This document shows positions 6,001 to 14,177 of a stretch of 21,607 nt of DNA, one piece after another. Numbering within the stretch: position 1 is the stretch's first letter; every line of letters begins with the position of its first letter. The notes under the pieces are model-generated. The model was not told where the DNA came from and did not search any database. It saw only the letters and a program-made list of their open reading frames with translations. The stretch comes from CAZDAM01 sp964503595 (GTDB lineage Bacteria > Muiribacteriota > UBA6191), in assembly GCA_964503595.1 (NCBI GenBank), contig CAZDAM010000058.1, positions 1-21,607 of the forward strand. Direction: 5' to 3'. The position numbers were made by a program, and so were the translations under genes.

Positions 6001-8758
6001 GTTTTCCTTCCAGAACCGCCCTTTCCAGACTGCGAACCATACCGGGGAAGCGACCCAGCTCAAGGGTCAGATGTTCAATATCAAAGCTTTCGCTCAATTC
6101 GCAGAGAAGATCGGCATAGAGCCCCAGGTTTTCGCACCCGCACTGTCGGGCAACTTCCTGAAGGGCCCCGGCAAAAGCCTCGATTTCACTCATGACACAG
6201 GTTTCCATCGCCTGTTCCCAGGATTTCATAAGATCTCCTCTGAGCGAAGGCAGGGCATGGCTGACCTGCTCCAGACCCTGCTGAGGTCTGGTGTCATCTG
6301 CTGACAATTCTTCAGAAGTTTCAGGCTGTCTGGACTGCATCCGAAACGGAAGATGACGGCATAGCTCCCCGATCAGATCCGGTCGACGACAAGGCTTGAC
6401 CAGGTATCCGTCAAAAGCCTCATTCTGTACCTGACAGCCAGCGGTCCAGCCTAAAATAACGCACTGAGGGCCGTAAACGGACCGGATCTGCTGGGCAACC
6501 TCCTCGCCACCCATATCCTCAAGACGCAGATCCAGAAGAATCAGATCAAAGCGTTCTTTCTGAATACGGGCCAGGGCCTCGCTCCCACTGGTGGCAGAAA
6601 AGACCTCCAGACCGGTTCCTGCCAGAAACTCCTGAATCAGCCGACAGTTGAGTTCGATATCGTCCACCACCAGAATCCGACAGGTTTCAAACAGGACATC
6701 CATACTCAGAACCAGCGGGCTTTCCACTCCCGGTTCTTCACTTTCACAGGGAACGTCAAAGAGCTGCACTTCAAAGCGTGAACCTTTGCCGGGAGTACTA
6801 CTCAGGGAAATAGTGCCCCCCATGATCTCGATCAGACGGCGGGTAATTGCAAGACCAAGACCGGTCCCTCCGTATTTACGGCTGCTCTGCCCGGACTGTT
6901 GGCGAAAGGCCTCGAAAATTGCCGACTGCTGCTCTTCAGGAATGCCAATTCCAGTATCCTCAACCACCAGCATAATATCGGAAAGGTGGCCATGAACCCT
7001 CGTCTGGCGGGCCTTGATCCTCACAAACCCCTGCTCGGTGAACTTAATGGCGTTTCCCACAAGATTTACCAGGATCTGACGAACCCGGACCTCGTCCAGA
7101 ATCAGGGATGGAGGCAATGACGGATCTGTACAGACTTCAACCCGTACATCCCGCCCCAGAGCGGCATGTTCGAACATACCGCGGACTTCTTTGACAAGGC
7201 GGGAAATATCCACCCCTTCAAGACTCAATTCCATTTTTCCGGCTTCAATACGGGAAAGATCAAGAATATCGTTGATCAGAGCCAGAAGGGTTCGCCCGGA
7301 ACTGGCAATCGCACTGACCCAGCCTCTGACTTTTTCCGGAAGCGAAAATGCTTCCAAAAGCTCGCAAAAACCCAGAATGGCATTCATCGGGGTGCGGATT
7401 TCGTGACTGATATTGGCCAAAAATTCACTTTTGGTCCGCATGGCCTGCTCGGATTTAAGCCGGGCCCGCTCCAGCTCCAGGCGTGAACGTAAATCCTGAC
7501 TCATATCCCGGATTACGGCAACTCCCAGAGCTTGGCTGTTGTGGGTGAACATCCCCCCCGATATGGTCGTCGGAAAGCAGCGTCCGCTGCTTTTGGCCTG
7601 AAGCTTCCAGCCTGCCGGCAGATGAATCGGTTGATCGACAAAGCCGGCAAATTCGGGACTCTGGCTCAAATCCTTCCCATTCAGGGAATCCAGGCTCATA
7701 TCCAGAAAATCCTGACGACTATAGCCATAAACCTGTTTGGCGGCTTCGTTCACATCTACAATCCGCCTGGATTCCAGCTCATAAACCAGAATCGGATCCG
7801 AAACGGTCGAAAAAAGCTGTTCATACTTTTGGGAACTTTCCCTCAGGGCATCTTCAAAGCGCTGCCTCTCCCGGATCTCAGTCGCCAGCTCATGAGTGCG
7901 AGCCCTGACTTTATCCTCAAGTTCCTCGTTATAACGACCCAGAGCTTCTTCGGATTTCTTGAGACTGGTGATATCCACCGCAAAAGTGAACATTCCAACA
8001 ATTCGACCATTCCGGCCCCGATGGGGGATCTTGTCGGATTTAAGCCATACCGCCGAACCAAGTTGAGATTCCAGTTCTTCAATTTCTCCCAGAACAGGCA
8101 GACCTGACTGCAAAACAGTTTCGGCATTTTCCTGATAGTGGCGACGGAAATAATCGGGCCAGACTTTTTCAATCGGTTGCCCCTGGACATCTTCAGGCTC
8201 AAGGCCACTGATTTCAAGCGCAGCCTGGTTGATCCTCAGAATCCGCCCCCTCAAATCGGTATACCAGATCAGAGCCGGCACAAAATCCAGTACAATCTCA
8301 TGCTCATTATAAACCCGCTTAAGACCCGGGTTTTGCTTCTGGTGCCTCAGACCATCCACAGCCCGAGACAGAAGCCTTTCCACCAGTTCAAGGGCCAGGC
8401 TGTCCAAAGGGGTTCTCAGAGAATAAAGCCAACATCCGACCAGATTGCCTTCGTGGATCAAAGGCCGCATTTCCACCTTCAGAGCGGATTCTGTTTCAGC
8501 TCCCAGAACCTCAAGGATTTCTTTGGGAGATTTTTCCAGAAGTTCTGGAGTGAGATATTCTTTGCCAAAGATGCCGCAGCCCCTTGAAGAATGAACCATC
8601 AGGATGCGGCAGGAGTCCTTGGACTGATCGAGAAATGCCAGAGCATCAAGGCCAAAATGGTGGCGCAGTTCCTCAGCCAGAAAATGCAGAAATTCTTCGT
8701 ATTCTCCGAGGCGAAGATTTGGGTGCTGGGCCAAATTCAGGATCTTTTCCGAAAGCAT
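5987..8758 (-). CDS. Hybrid sensor histidine kinase, GAF-PAS-PAS-HisKA-HATPase-REC
   Basis: The 923-residue soluble protein starts with a GAF-like domain (about 15-135), then PAS at about 150-270, a coiled coil at 270-310, a second PAS at about 312-425, HisKA with His452 in FLANISHEIRTPMNA, and HATPase_c with NLVGNAIKF, DTGIGIP and GGTGLGL. A receiver follows (695-803: Asp699-Asp700, phosphoacceptor Asp743, Thr772, Lys788). The C-terminal tail (about 840-915) resembles the helical module often found after receivers in hybrid kinases, with FDIEHL and FPGMV motifs, but has no Hpt-type phosphorylatable His. No membrane segments, so it senses an intracellular signal, inferred. The ATG lies one nt after the stop of the CtpA gene and has little ribosome binding site of its own, so translation is probably coupled to it. 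The downstream receiver-kinase overlaps its 3' end. Confidence 0.92.
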   Translation of the reverse strand: MLSEKILNLAQHPNLRLGEYEEFLHFLAEELRHHFGLDALAFLDQSKDSCRILMVHSSRGCGIFGKEYLTPELLEKSPKEILEVLGAETESALKVEMRPLIHEGNLVGCWLYSLRTPLDSLALELVERLLSRAVDGLRHQKQNPGLKRVYNEHEIVLDFVPALIWYTDLRGRILRINQAALEISGLEPEDVQGQPIEKVWPDYFRRHYQENAETVLQSGLPVLGEIEELESQLGSAVWLKSDKIPHRGRNGRIVGMFTFAVDITSLKKSEEALGRYNEELEDKVRARTHELATEIRERQRFEDALRESSQKYEQLFSTVSDPILVYELESRRIVDVNEAAKQVYGYSRQDFLDMSLDSLNGKDLSQSPEFAGFVDQPIHLPAGWKLQAKSSGRCFPTTISGGMFTHNSQALGVAVIRDMSQDLRSRLELERARLKSEQAMRTKSEFLANISHEIRTPMNAILGFCELLEAFSLPEKVRGWVSAIASSGRTLLALINDILDLSRIEAGKMELSLEGVDISRLVKEVRGMFEHAALGRDVRVEVCTDPSLPPSLILDEVRVRQILVNLVGNAIKFTEQGFVRIKARQTRVHGHLSDIMLVVEDTGIGIPEEQQSAIFEAFRQQSGQSSRKYGGTGLGLAITRRLIEIMGGTISLSSTPGKGSRFEVQLFDVPCESEEPGVESPLVLSMDVLFETCRILVVDDIELNCRLIQEFLAGTGLEVFSATSGSEALARIQKERFDLILLDLRLEDMGGEEVAQQIRSVYGPQCVILGWTAGCQVQNEAFDGYLVKPCRRPDLIGELCRHLPFRMQSRQPETSEELSADDTRPQQGLEQVSHALPSLRGDLMKSWEQAMETCVMSEIEAFAGALQEVARQCGCENLGLYADLLCELSESFDIEHLTLELGRFPGMVRSLERAVLEGKHGCA

Positions 8759-8759
8759 T

Positions 8760-10046
8760 TCAGGTCCCGTGGGTATAAAGGCTCACTGCTCTGAGAATTT
8801 CCAGGGCACGACCTAAAGGCTGATCATGAGAAGAAATTGGAATCATTTCCGGAGCATGGGCTTCTCCATCCCCCTTCAGTTCGGCCTGCTGTTTCTGATC
8901 CAGGGCTTCAATTCTGGCTTCATTCTGCTTAAGAAGCTCTTCCCGATAAGCTTTCAGTTCCTCTTCACTTAAGCGGGGGAAGGTCACTTTGACATCCGGT
9001 TCAATCCCGATCTTATGGATCCTGATACCTGCAGGTGTGTAGTAATAGGCCGTGGTCAAGGCCACCGCCGAACCATCTCCCAATGGCAAAACAGTTTGCA
9101 CCGAACCCTTGCCAAAGGATCTGGAACCAATCAGAAGGGCTCTCCTGGAATCCTTCAAGGCTCCGGCCACAATTTCACTGGCTGAGGCCGAACCATGATC
9201 AATCAGGACTGTCATCGGCCAGCTTTTGTGCAGCTTTCCCTCGGATTCAAACCGGTTTTCCAACCCTTGACGATTCTTGATGGAAACAATAAGAGAGCCC
9301 TCGGGAAGGAAAATCTGAGCAACCTCAACCGCTGCGTTCAGAAGACCTCCCGGATTGCCTCTCAGATCCAGAATCAGCCCTTCAAGATCCCCGGACTTCT
9401 CAAGACTTCTGACGGCATCCGCGACATCTTCTCCGGTAGTTGCCGTAAAGGCCGTGATACGAATATAGCCATAGCCTGTGCTCAGAATTCCGGAGCGGAC
9501 ACTGGAAACCTCGATGAAATCCCTTTTGATGGAGTAGGAAAGGACTTCGGGCTCCCCTTCCCGGACAATTCCCATCCTGACTTCGGTACCGACCTTCCCT
9601 TTCATCAAGTTGGACCCATCTTCCATGCTCATGTCCTTTGTCGGCTGATCTGAAATGCTGACAATTTTGTCTCCGGCACGAATCCCGGCCTTCCAGGCAG
9701 GTGTCCCTTCCATGGGGCTGATGACCCGAAACCAGTTTTCTTCTCTGGTCCAGGTGATTCCCACCCCCCCGAAACCACCCTCCATATCCTCCTGCATGCT
9801 GGTGTAGTTCTGGGCCGGAATATAGCGGGTGAAAGGATCACCCAGCTGATGAAGGATTCCCCGGATTGCCCCTTCTTCCAGTCTGTCATCATCCTCGGAC
9901 GTCTCAGCTTCCACATAGCCTTCCTGCACCATCCTGATCACACTGGACACTTTCTGCAGGCGTTCAGCCCAGCCTATATCAGCAGAAATGCTGCTCATCA
10001 GGCAAAAAAATACTGCCATCCATTTCATATTCCGGTTCACTTTCAC
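8760..10046 (-). CDS. ctpA: C-terminal processing peptidase, S41 family
   Basis: A 428-residue CtpA/Prc-type serine protease. An N-terminal signal sequence (hydrophobic 9-22, cleavage near GWA) exports it. A PDZ domain spans about 88-165 (GGFGGVGI, GIRAGDKI). The peptidase core has DLRGNPGG at 227-234, the nucleophile segment GSASASE at 285-291 and the general-base Lys313 in SFGKGSVQ, so the Ser-Lys dyad is present. The C-terminus is a charged helical tail. Family members trim or degrade periplasmic proteins from the C-terminus. The start is uncertain: GTG 10046, GTG 10040 or ATG 10028 all keep the signal peptide; GGAAGTGAAA suits the GTG at 10040 best. It is the first gene of the operon with the two kinases, which hints at envelope proteolysis linked to signalling. 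The symbol follows the family, not proven orthology. Confidence 0.92.
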   Translation of the reverse strand: MKVNRNMKWMAVFFCLMSSISADIGWAERLQKVSSVIRMVQEGYVEAETSEDDDRLEEGAIRGILHQLGDPFTRYIPAQNYTSMQEDMEGGFGGVGITWTREENWFRVISPMEGTPAWKAGIRAGDKIVSISDQPTKDMSMEDGSNLMKGKVGTEVRMGIVREGEPEVLSYSIKRDFIEVSSVRSGILSTGYGYIRITAFTATTGEDVADAVRSLEKSGDLEGLILDLRGNPGGLLNAAVEVAQIFLPEGSLIVSIKNRQGLENRFESEGKLHKSWPMTVLIDHGSASASEIVAGALKDSRRALLIGSRSFGKGSVQTVLPLGDGSAVALTTAYYYTPAGIRIHKIGIEPDVKVTFPRLSEEELKAYREELLKQNEARIEALDQKQQAELKGDGEAHAPEMIPISSHDQPLGRALEILRAVSLYTHGT

Positions 10047-10064
10047 TTCCGGCCGACTCAGCGA

Positions 10065-10101
10065 TTCGGCAAATTCAGATCAGATAGGCTATTATGCCGA
10101 A
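10065..10101. repeat. Inverted repeat in the divergent ctpA/EI24 intergenic region
   Basis: TTCGGCA (10065-10071) and TGCCGAA (10095-10101) are perfect 7-bp inverted repeats with centres 30 bp apart, about three helical turns. They flank or overlap candidate -10 elements in both directions (TATTAT 10090-10095 on plus). This could be a shared operator. Confidence 0.3.
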
Positions 10102-10120
10102 CAGATCGGATATGCCGCAA
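10091..10120 (-). promoter_or_regulatory. Candidate promoter of the ctpA-kinase operon
   Basis: Minus strand: -35 TTGCGG (10120-10115), an 18-nt spacer, -10 CATAAT (10096-10091). The -10 is good and the -35 weak. The predicted start near 10084 gives a leader of about 40 nt. Confidence 0.4.
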
Positions 10121-10149
10121 ACCACGTATTCACTCCGATCAGGGAAACT

Positions 10150-10929
10150 ATGTTTGAACTGATCCAGGGAAGCCTCAGCCCCATCCGGGCTCTACCTCTT
10201 GTCCTGAAGGACCGGCGTGCCCTGGTACTGTCTCTTGCCCCTGTCGGTGTATCAGCCATTCTCTGGATCTTTGCCATCTATATCAGCTTTGTAACTCTGG
10301 CTCCCTGGCTTCCTGTGGAATGGCCCGTCTGGGTCGGATTTTCTGAGATTCTGACCTGGCTTATGGGTCTTGGAGCCAGTTTTCTTCACTTAAGCCTTCG
10401 CATGCTTGGCGGAGTGGCATTCTGGTTTCTTTCCTTCTCTATAAGCTGCTCTCTGCTTTATTCGACCCTGGTAGAACATGTGGAAAACCGGCTGGGAACA
10501 CCTCCAGGAGGATTTCAGCCTCTTCCTGTCACTGCCCAGATTCTGGATGGAATTCTCATCAGCGGCCTTCTCATCGCAGGGGGTCTTCTGGCTTTTTGCG
10601 GCAGTCTTCTTCCCATCATCGGACTACCTTCTGCCATTCTCTTTGTCACCCTGTTTCAGGGCTTTTTACTCGGAAGCGAATGCCATGACTTCAGCCTCGG
10701 TCTACGTGGCCTGAAAACAGGAGAAAAGCTGCGCTATCTCTGGAAACACAAAGCCAGAGTCCTTGGTACCGGTCTCCTCTCCCTGATCTTTCTGCCGATC
10801 CCTATTTTCAATGCCTGCTTTCTGACTCTGGGAATCCTGGGAGCAACTCTGAATGTCCGGGAGCTTGAATCCCTTTCCTATCCCGTACCGGACAAACCCT
10901 CCTCTTCTAACCCCCAGAATGAGCACTAA
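10150..10929 (+). CDS. EI24/CysZ-like integral membrane protein
   Basis: The 259-residue protein is very hydrophobic, with about five or six membrane segments (approximately 25-50, 64-80, 84-106, 132-155, 158-176, 205-233). The C-terminal pattern of a basic HKARVLG turn, a long hydrophobic stretch with PIPIFN, then a GATLNVRE ending is typical of the EI24 domain family that includes CysZ sulfate permease. CysZ takes up sulfate for cysteine synthesis, but no sulfur genes lie nearby, so substrate transfer from the family is unsafe. I chose the ATG at 10150 (AGGGA 5 nt upstream) because an in-frame extension back to 9988 would be non-hydrophobic and would overlap the ctpA gene start on the other strand. 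Divergent from ctpA; the HEAT-repeat gene follows 50 nt later. Confidence 0.78.
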   Translation: MFELIQGSLSPIRALPLVLKDRRALVLSLAPVGVSAILWIFAIYISFVTLAPWLPVEWPVWVGFSEILTWLMGLGASFLHLSLRMLGGVAFWFLSFSISCSLLYSTLVEHVENRLGTPPGGFQPLPVTAQILDGILISGLLIAGGLLAFCGSLLPIIGLPSAILFVTLFQGFLLGSECHDFSLGLRGLKTGEKLRYLWKHKARVLGTGLLSLIFLPIPIFNACFLTLGILGATLNVRELESLSYPVPDKPSSSNPQNEH

Positions 10930-10944
10930 GCTATGCTCTATGGA

Positions 10945-10973
10945 TTGAGCCCTTCACTCATCAGGGGTACAAT
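10945..10973 (+). promoter_or_regulatory. Promoter placing the start site at the HEAT gene ATG
   Basis: TTGAGC (10945-10950), a 17-nt spacer, TACAAT (10968-10973). A start 6-7 nt after the -10 falls on the A of the ATG at 10980. The absence of a well-placed Shine-Dalgarno agrees with a leaderless mRNA. Confidence 0.5.
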
Positions 10974-10979
10974 TCGGAT

Positions 10980-12503
10980 ATGCTTCGCGCTCCAGAACGT
11001 ACAAGAGATGAAATCCTCACTGATTTTCGCAGCCACGATCCCGATATCCGCCGCTATGCCGTAAGGGATCTCTGCGTCTCCTCTCTTCCGGATCGCACCT
11101 CCCTTCTGGAAAGTTTCCTCGCAGCAGAAACTGATATTCAGCTTAAATACGAAATCCGCAAGGCCATCAATGAGATCCAGTCCCTGAGGGCTTTTCCGGC
11201 CCGTAAACTTGACAGTGAAAACCTTAGAAACCTGGATCGGGCCTTTCAATCCAGCAACGCAGACACCGTCAACAAAGCTTTTCTTTACGCTGTCAAACAC
11301 AGCCTTGAGGAATTTCTGCCCGAAATGCTCGTCATTGAAACCTACTCCGCGGATCCTTTTCATAAGATGTGCTGCATCCGGCTAATGCTTTCCGCTGGCG
11401 ATCGGTATTTTCAGGATATTCTTGATTACCTGGAAAATGAGGAGCCCCGAGTACTTTCCACCGCCATTGAGGCCTTGGAAATGATTGGCAATACCCAGGC
11501 TCTCGCCTCGATCGCCCAGTTTGCCAATCACAACCATAACCGGGTGCGAGCAACTGCCATCAAGGCCCTTCACAATCTGGGGGATCAGCGTGCCTTTGCT
11601 CTTTTTACCCGTATGGTCCAGTCGCCTCATTCCGCTTACCGCGACTCAGCAGCCTATGCTTTAGGCCGGATTCGGATTGAGGCCGGAGCCCAGCTTCTGG
11701 CCATTCTGCTGATGGATGAGGTTGAATCCGTGAGGGCCAAAGCTTTGGAGGGGCTGGAGCATATGGGATCCGAGGGTGTTGGCCGGGCCCGAGAGATTCT
11801 TGAGAACATCGAAAAGCAGAATCCCTTTGGTCTGTGGCCAGATAAGCTTTACTTCAAATTCCAGGGACTTCTGGACTCCCGCCCCGGCACACCAGCCGCC
11901 ATGAATTCCGATGTACAGGCCTTTCGGATGGAAGCTGTTCAGCAAATGGTCACCAAAGGAGATGAGGACAGCATTGAGATCGTTTTGCAGCGACTTAAAA
12001 TCGAAAAGGACTACAAGGTCATCGCTGCCCTTATCACCTCACTGGGACGGGTTCCGGCTGCCTCCAACCGCAAGGTCCCGATTCTGGAAAAATATCTGCG
12101 CCACCATAATGATCGGGTCCGGGCCAATGCTGTGGAATCTCTGGCTTCAATTCTCCCCGGAAATCAGCGCCAGCTCTTGTTTCCGAGTCTTGATGACACC
12201 AGCAACCGGGTTGTCGGTAATACCATCATTGCCCTCTGGAAGTCCTTCAAGAAAAAAACCGAAAAAGCGCTCAAAAGGCTGGTTGACAGTCCCCATAAAC
12301 TCAACAACCTGACCGCCGTCTACTGTATTGGCGAACTCGCCGATTTCAGACTTCATGAACTGGCCGAAGAACTTCTGCACTGCCGCCATTCCGAAGTCAG
12401 GGAAAAAACCATGAACATGGTGCGGATTCTCTCCCGGGATGTCCCCGCCTATAAAAGTGTCTATGAAAAATTCAGGGCAGAGCGTGAGGATTTCGTCGTC
12501 TGA
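10980..12503 (+). CDS. HEAT-repeat protein
   Basis: The 507-residue protein is helical throughout with tandem HEAT/PBS-lyase-like repeats. Clear units occur near residues 25-60 (DIRRYAVRDL), 155-240 (VLSTAIEALEMIGN, VRATAIKALHNLGD, YRDSAAYALGRIR, VRAKALEGLEHMG) and 375-450 (VRANAVESLASIL, VVGNTIIALWKSF). Such superhelical scaffolds bind proteins or nucleic acids; no enzyme motif is present. It lacks a signal peptide and membrane segments, so it is probably cytoplasmic. The ATG has no ribosome binding site at normal distance (the nearest GGGG is 12 nt away), matching the leaderless promoter just upstream. It follows the EI24-like gene on the same strand but has its own promoter. Its partner is unknown and context gives no hint. 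Confidence 0.85.
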   Translation: MLRAPERTRDEILTDFRSHDPDIRRYAVRDLCVSSLPDRTSLLESFLAAETDIQLKYEIRKAINEIQSLRAFPARKLDSENLRNLDRAFQSSNADTVNKAFLYAVKHSLEEFLPEMLVIETYSADPFHKMCCIRLMLSAGDRYFQDILDYLENEEPRVLSTAIEALEMIGNTQALASIAQFANHNHNRVRATAIKALHNLGDQRAFALFTRMVQSPHSAYRDSAAYALGRIRIEAGAQLLAILLMDEVESVRAKALEGLEHMGSEGVGRAREILENIEKQNPFGLWPDKLYFKFQGLLDSRPGTPAAMNSDVQAFRMEAVQQMVTKGDEDSIEIVLQRLKIEKDYKVIAALITSLGRVPAASNRKVPILEKYLRHHNDRVRANAVESLASILPGNQRQLLFPSLDDTSNRVVGNTIIALWKSFKKKTEKALKRLVDSPHKLNNLTAVYCIGELADFRLHELAEELLHCRHSEVREKTMNMVRILSRDVPAYKSVYEKFRAEREDFVV

Positions 12504-12785
12504 CACTCTTTTCCGAACCGGGAATCCAGCCGAACTCTAGGGAGCCCGGTCTTAACGGGACCCTGACTCTGCAGAGCCTCTCCAAAGATTACAAGAGCCG
12601 TACGAAAATCCGCCAGAGAGGCTATTGTCAGAGGATCCGGCAAAAAAACAGGGCCGCCACCGGAGTCTCCAGGAGCAGCACCATTGCCAGTAGAAACAAG
12701 CCGTCTATTGTTACACTGATGACTTTTTTTGCCTGGTATCATCTTACAGCAGCAGGATCAACAAAAGGGCAGGTAACCTGCACCT
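12504..12785. other. Convergent intergenic region with inverted repeats
   Basis: These 282 bases separate the ends of the HEAT gene (plus) and argH (minus). A hairpin at 12540-12563 pairs GGG/CCC and CCCG/CGGG around a 7-nt loop but has no U-tract. AGCCTCTC (12575-12582) and GAGAGGCT (12616-12623) form another perfect 8-bp inverted repeat. A minus-strand frame at 12742-12461 gives a 93-residue product without family motifs or a ribosome binding site, and overlaps the HEAT gene end; I do not call it a gene. Confidence 0.6.
12761..12781 (-). terminator. Weak terminator of the argGH operon
   Basis: On the minus strand, just after the argH stop, GCAGG-TTA-CCTGC (12781-12769) forms a 5-bp G/C-rich stem followed by CCTTTTGT. 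Short stem and tract, but correctly placed and the only candidate. Confidence 0.4.
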
Positions 12786-14177
12786 TCATTTAGAATTCAG
12801 GGTTGAGCGTACCTCATTCATAGCCTTTTTGACAGCCTCTGGAGCAGTCCCTCCATAAGAAACCCTCTGGTAAATCGCCGTTTCCAGCGAAGTCAGGCGC
12901 AATGCATCCTCAGTAAACAGAGCATGGAACTTCTTAAAAGTCTCCAGGCTCAAATCCGAGAGTTCACATTCCTCTTGCACACAGTACTTCACAATCGCTC
13001 CCACAACATGATGGGCCTCCCGAAACGGAAGTCCTTTACAAGCCAACCAGTCAGCCAGTTCAGTTGCCAGGGAAAAGCCGGATTTGGCCGCCTTGAGCAT
13101 AGGCTTCTTATGCCAGGTCAAACCTGGTAAAAGTGCCGCCGTCAGACGCAGTGAACTCTGTACTGTATCCATAGCGTCAAACAGAGGCTCCTTATCTTCC
13201 TGAAGATCCTTGTTGTAGGCCAAGGGCAAACTCTTCAGGACAGAGCTGATTGTTGTCAAACTACCCAGAACCCTGCCTGCCTTGGCCCGGATCAACTCTG
13301 GGATATCAGGGTTCTTCTTCTGGGGCATGATACTTGACCCCGTCGCAAAAGCATCTGAAATCGTCACAAATCCGAACTCAAAGCTGGAATAGAGAATCAG
13401 TTCTTCACTCAGCCGGGAAAGATGTGTCTGGATAATCTGTAAAACACTTAGGACTTCCTGCACAAAATCACGGCTGGCCACAGCATCCAAAGAGTTTCGC
13501 ATTGGATTTGAAAATCCCAGCTCTCTGGCTGTTTGATGCCGATCAATTGGAAAACCCGTGCCCGCGAGAGCTGCCGCCCCAAGGGGACATTCCCCAACTC
13601 TTTTCATGGCATCCTGGACTCTGGCTTCATCACGGGAAGCCATTTCCTGCCAGGCTAAAAACCAGTGAGCCAGCATCACCGGCATGGCTCGCTGAAGATG
13701 GGTATAACCCGGCAGAATCAACCCCCGCTCCAAGGCCTTATCCGCCTCATCCAGGAGAATCCGGCGATAATCGCCTAGAAGGGCCTTGAGGCGTACAAGC
13801 TCTTCCAGACACCAGAGTCTGAGATCCGTGGCAACCTGATCGTTACGGCTGCGGCCCGTGTGAAGCTTGCCCCCCACTGGACCGACAATTTCTGTCAGAC
13901 GGGCCTCCACATTCATGTGGATATCCTCATACTCCTCACGGAAAGGAAAGGTCCCAGCCTCCAGCTCTCCCTGCACCTGAAGAAGACCATTTTCAATGAT
14001 CTCAGCTTCCTTTTCCGGCAGAATGCCTCTGGCTCCGAGCATGCGAACATGGGCCAGAGAACCCCGGATATCTACCAGGGCCAGACGGCGGTCAAAATTC
14101 AGTGAGGCGTTATACTCTCTGGCAAGCTCATTGGGAGCTTCGGAAAATCTTCCCCCCCAGGTCTTCTGAGAACTCAT
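12786..14177 (-). CDS. argH: Argininosuccinate lyase
   Basis: The 463-residue protein has the normal length and motifs of ArgH, a cytoplasmic homotetramer of the fumarase/aspartase superfamily that splits argininosuccinate into arginine and fumarate, the last step of arginine synthesis. Visible hallmarks are WGGRFSEAPNE at the N-terminus, HTGRSRNDQVATDLRLW near residue 106, the GYTHLQRAMP helix near 157, and the superfamily signature GSSIMPQKKNPD near residue 279 with the catalytic Ser loop. Its ATG overlaps the argG stop by four bases (ATGA), so translation is coupled to argG. Nothing is missing. Confidence 0.97.
   Translation of the reverse strand: MSSQKTWGGRFSEAPNELAREYNASLNFDRRLALVDIRGSLAHVRMLGARGILPEKEAEIIENGLLQVQGELEAGTFPFREEYEDIHMNVEARLTEIVGPVGGKLHTGRSRNDQVATDLRLWCLEELVRLKALLGDYRRILLDEADKALERGLILPGYTHLQRAMPVMLAHWFLAWQEMASRDEARVQDAMKRVGECPLGAAALAGTGFPIDRHQTARELGFSNPMRNSLDAVASRDFVQEVLSVLQIIQTHLSRLSEELILYSSFEFGFVTISDAFATGSSIMPQKKNPDIPELIRAKAGRVLGSLTTISSVLKSLPLAYNKDLQEDKEPLFDAMDTVQSSLRLTAALLPGLTWHKKPMLKAAKSGFSLATELADWLACKGLPFREAHHVVGAIVKYCVQEECELSDLSLETFKKFHALFTEDALRLTSLETAIYQRVSYGGTAPEAVKKAMNEVRSTLNSK

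Noticed and set aside
12461..12742. A 93-codon minus-strand frame between argH and the HEAT gene
   Set aside because: No ribosome binding site, no motif, and it runs into the HEAT gene end; another frame there gives a short hydrophobic stretch but lacks a good start.
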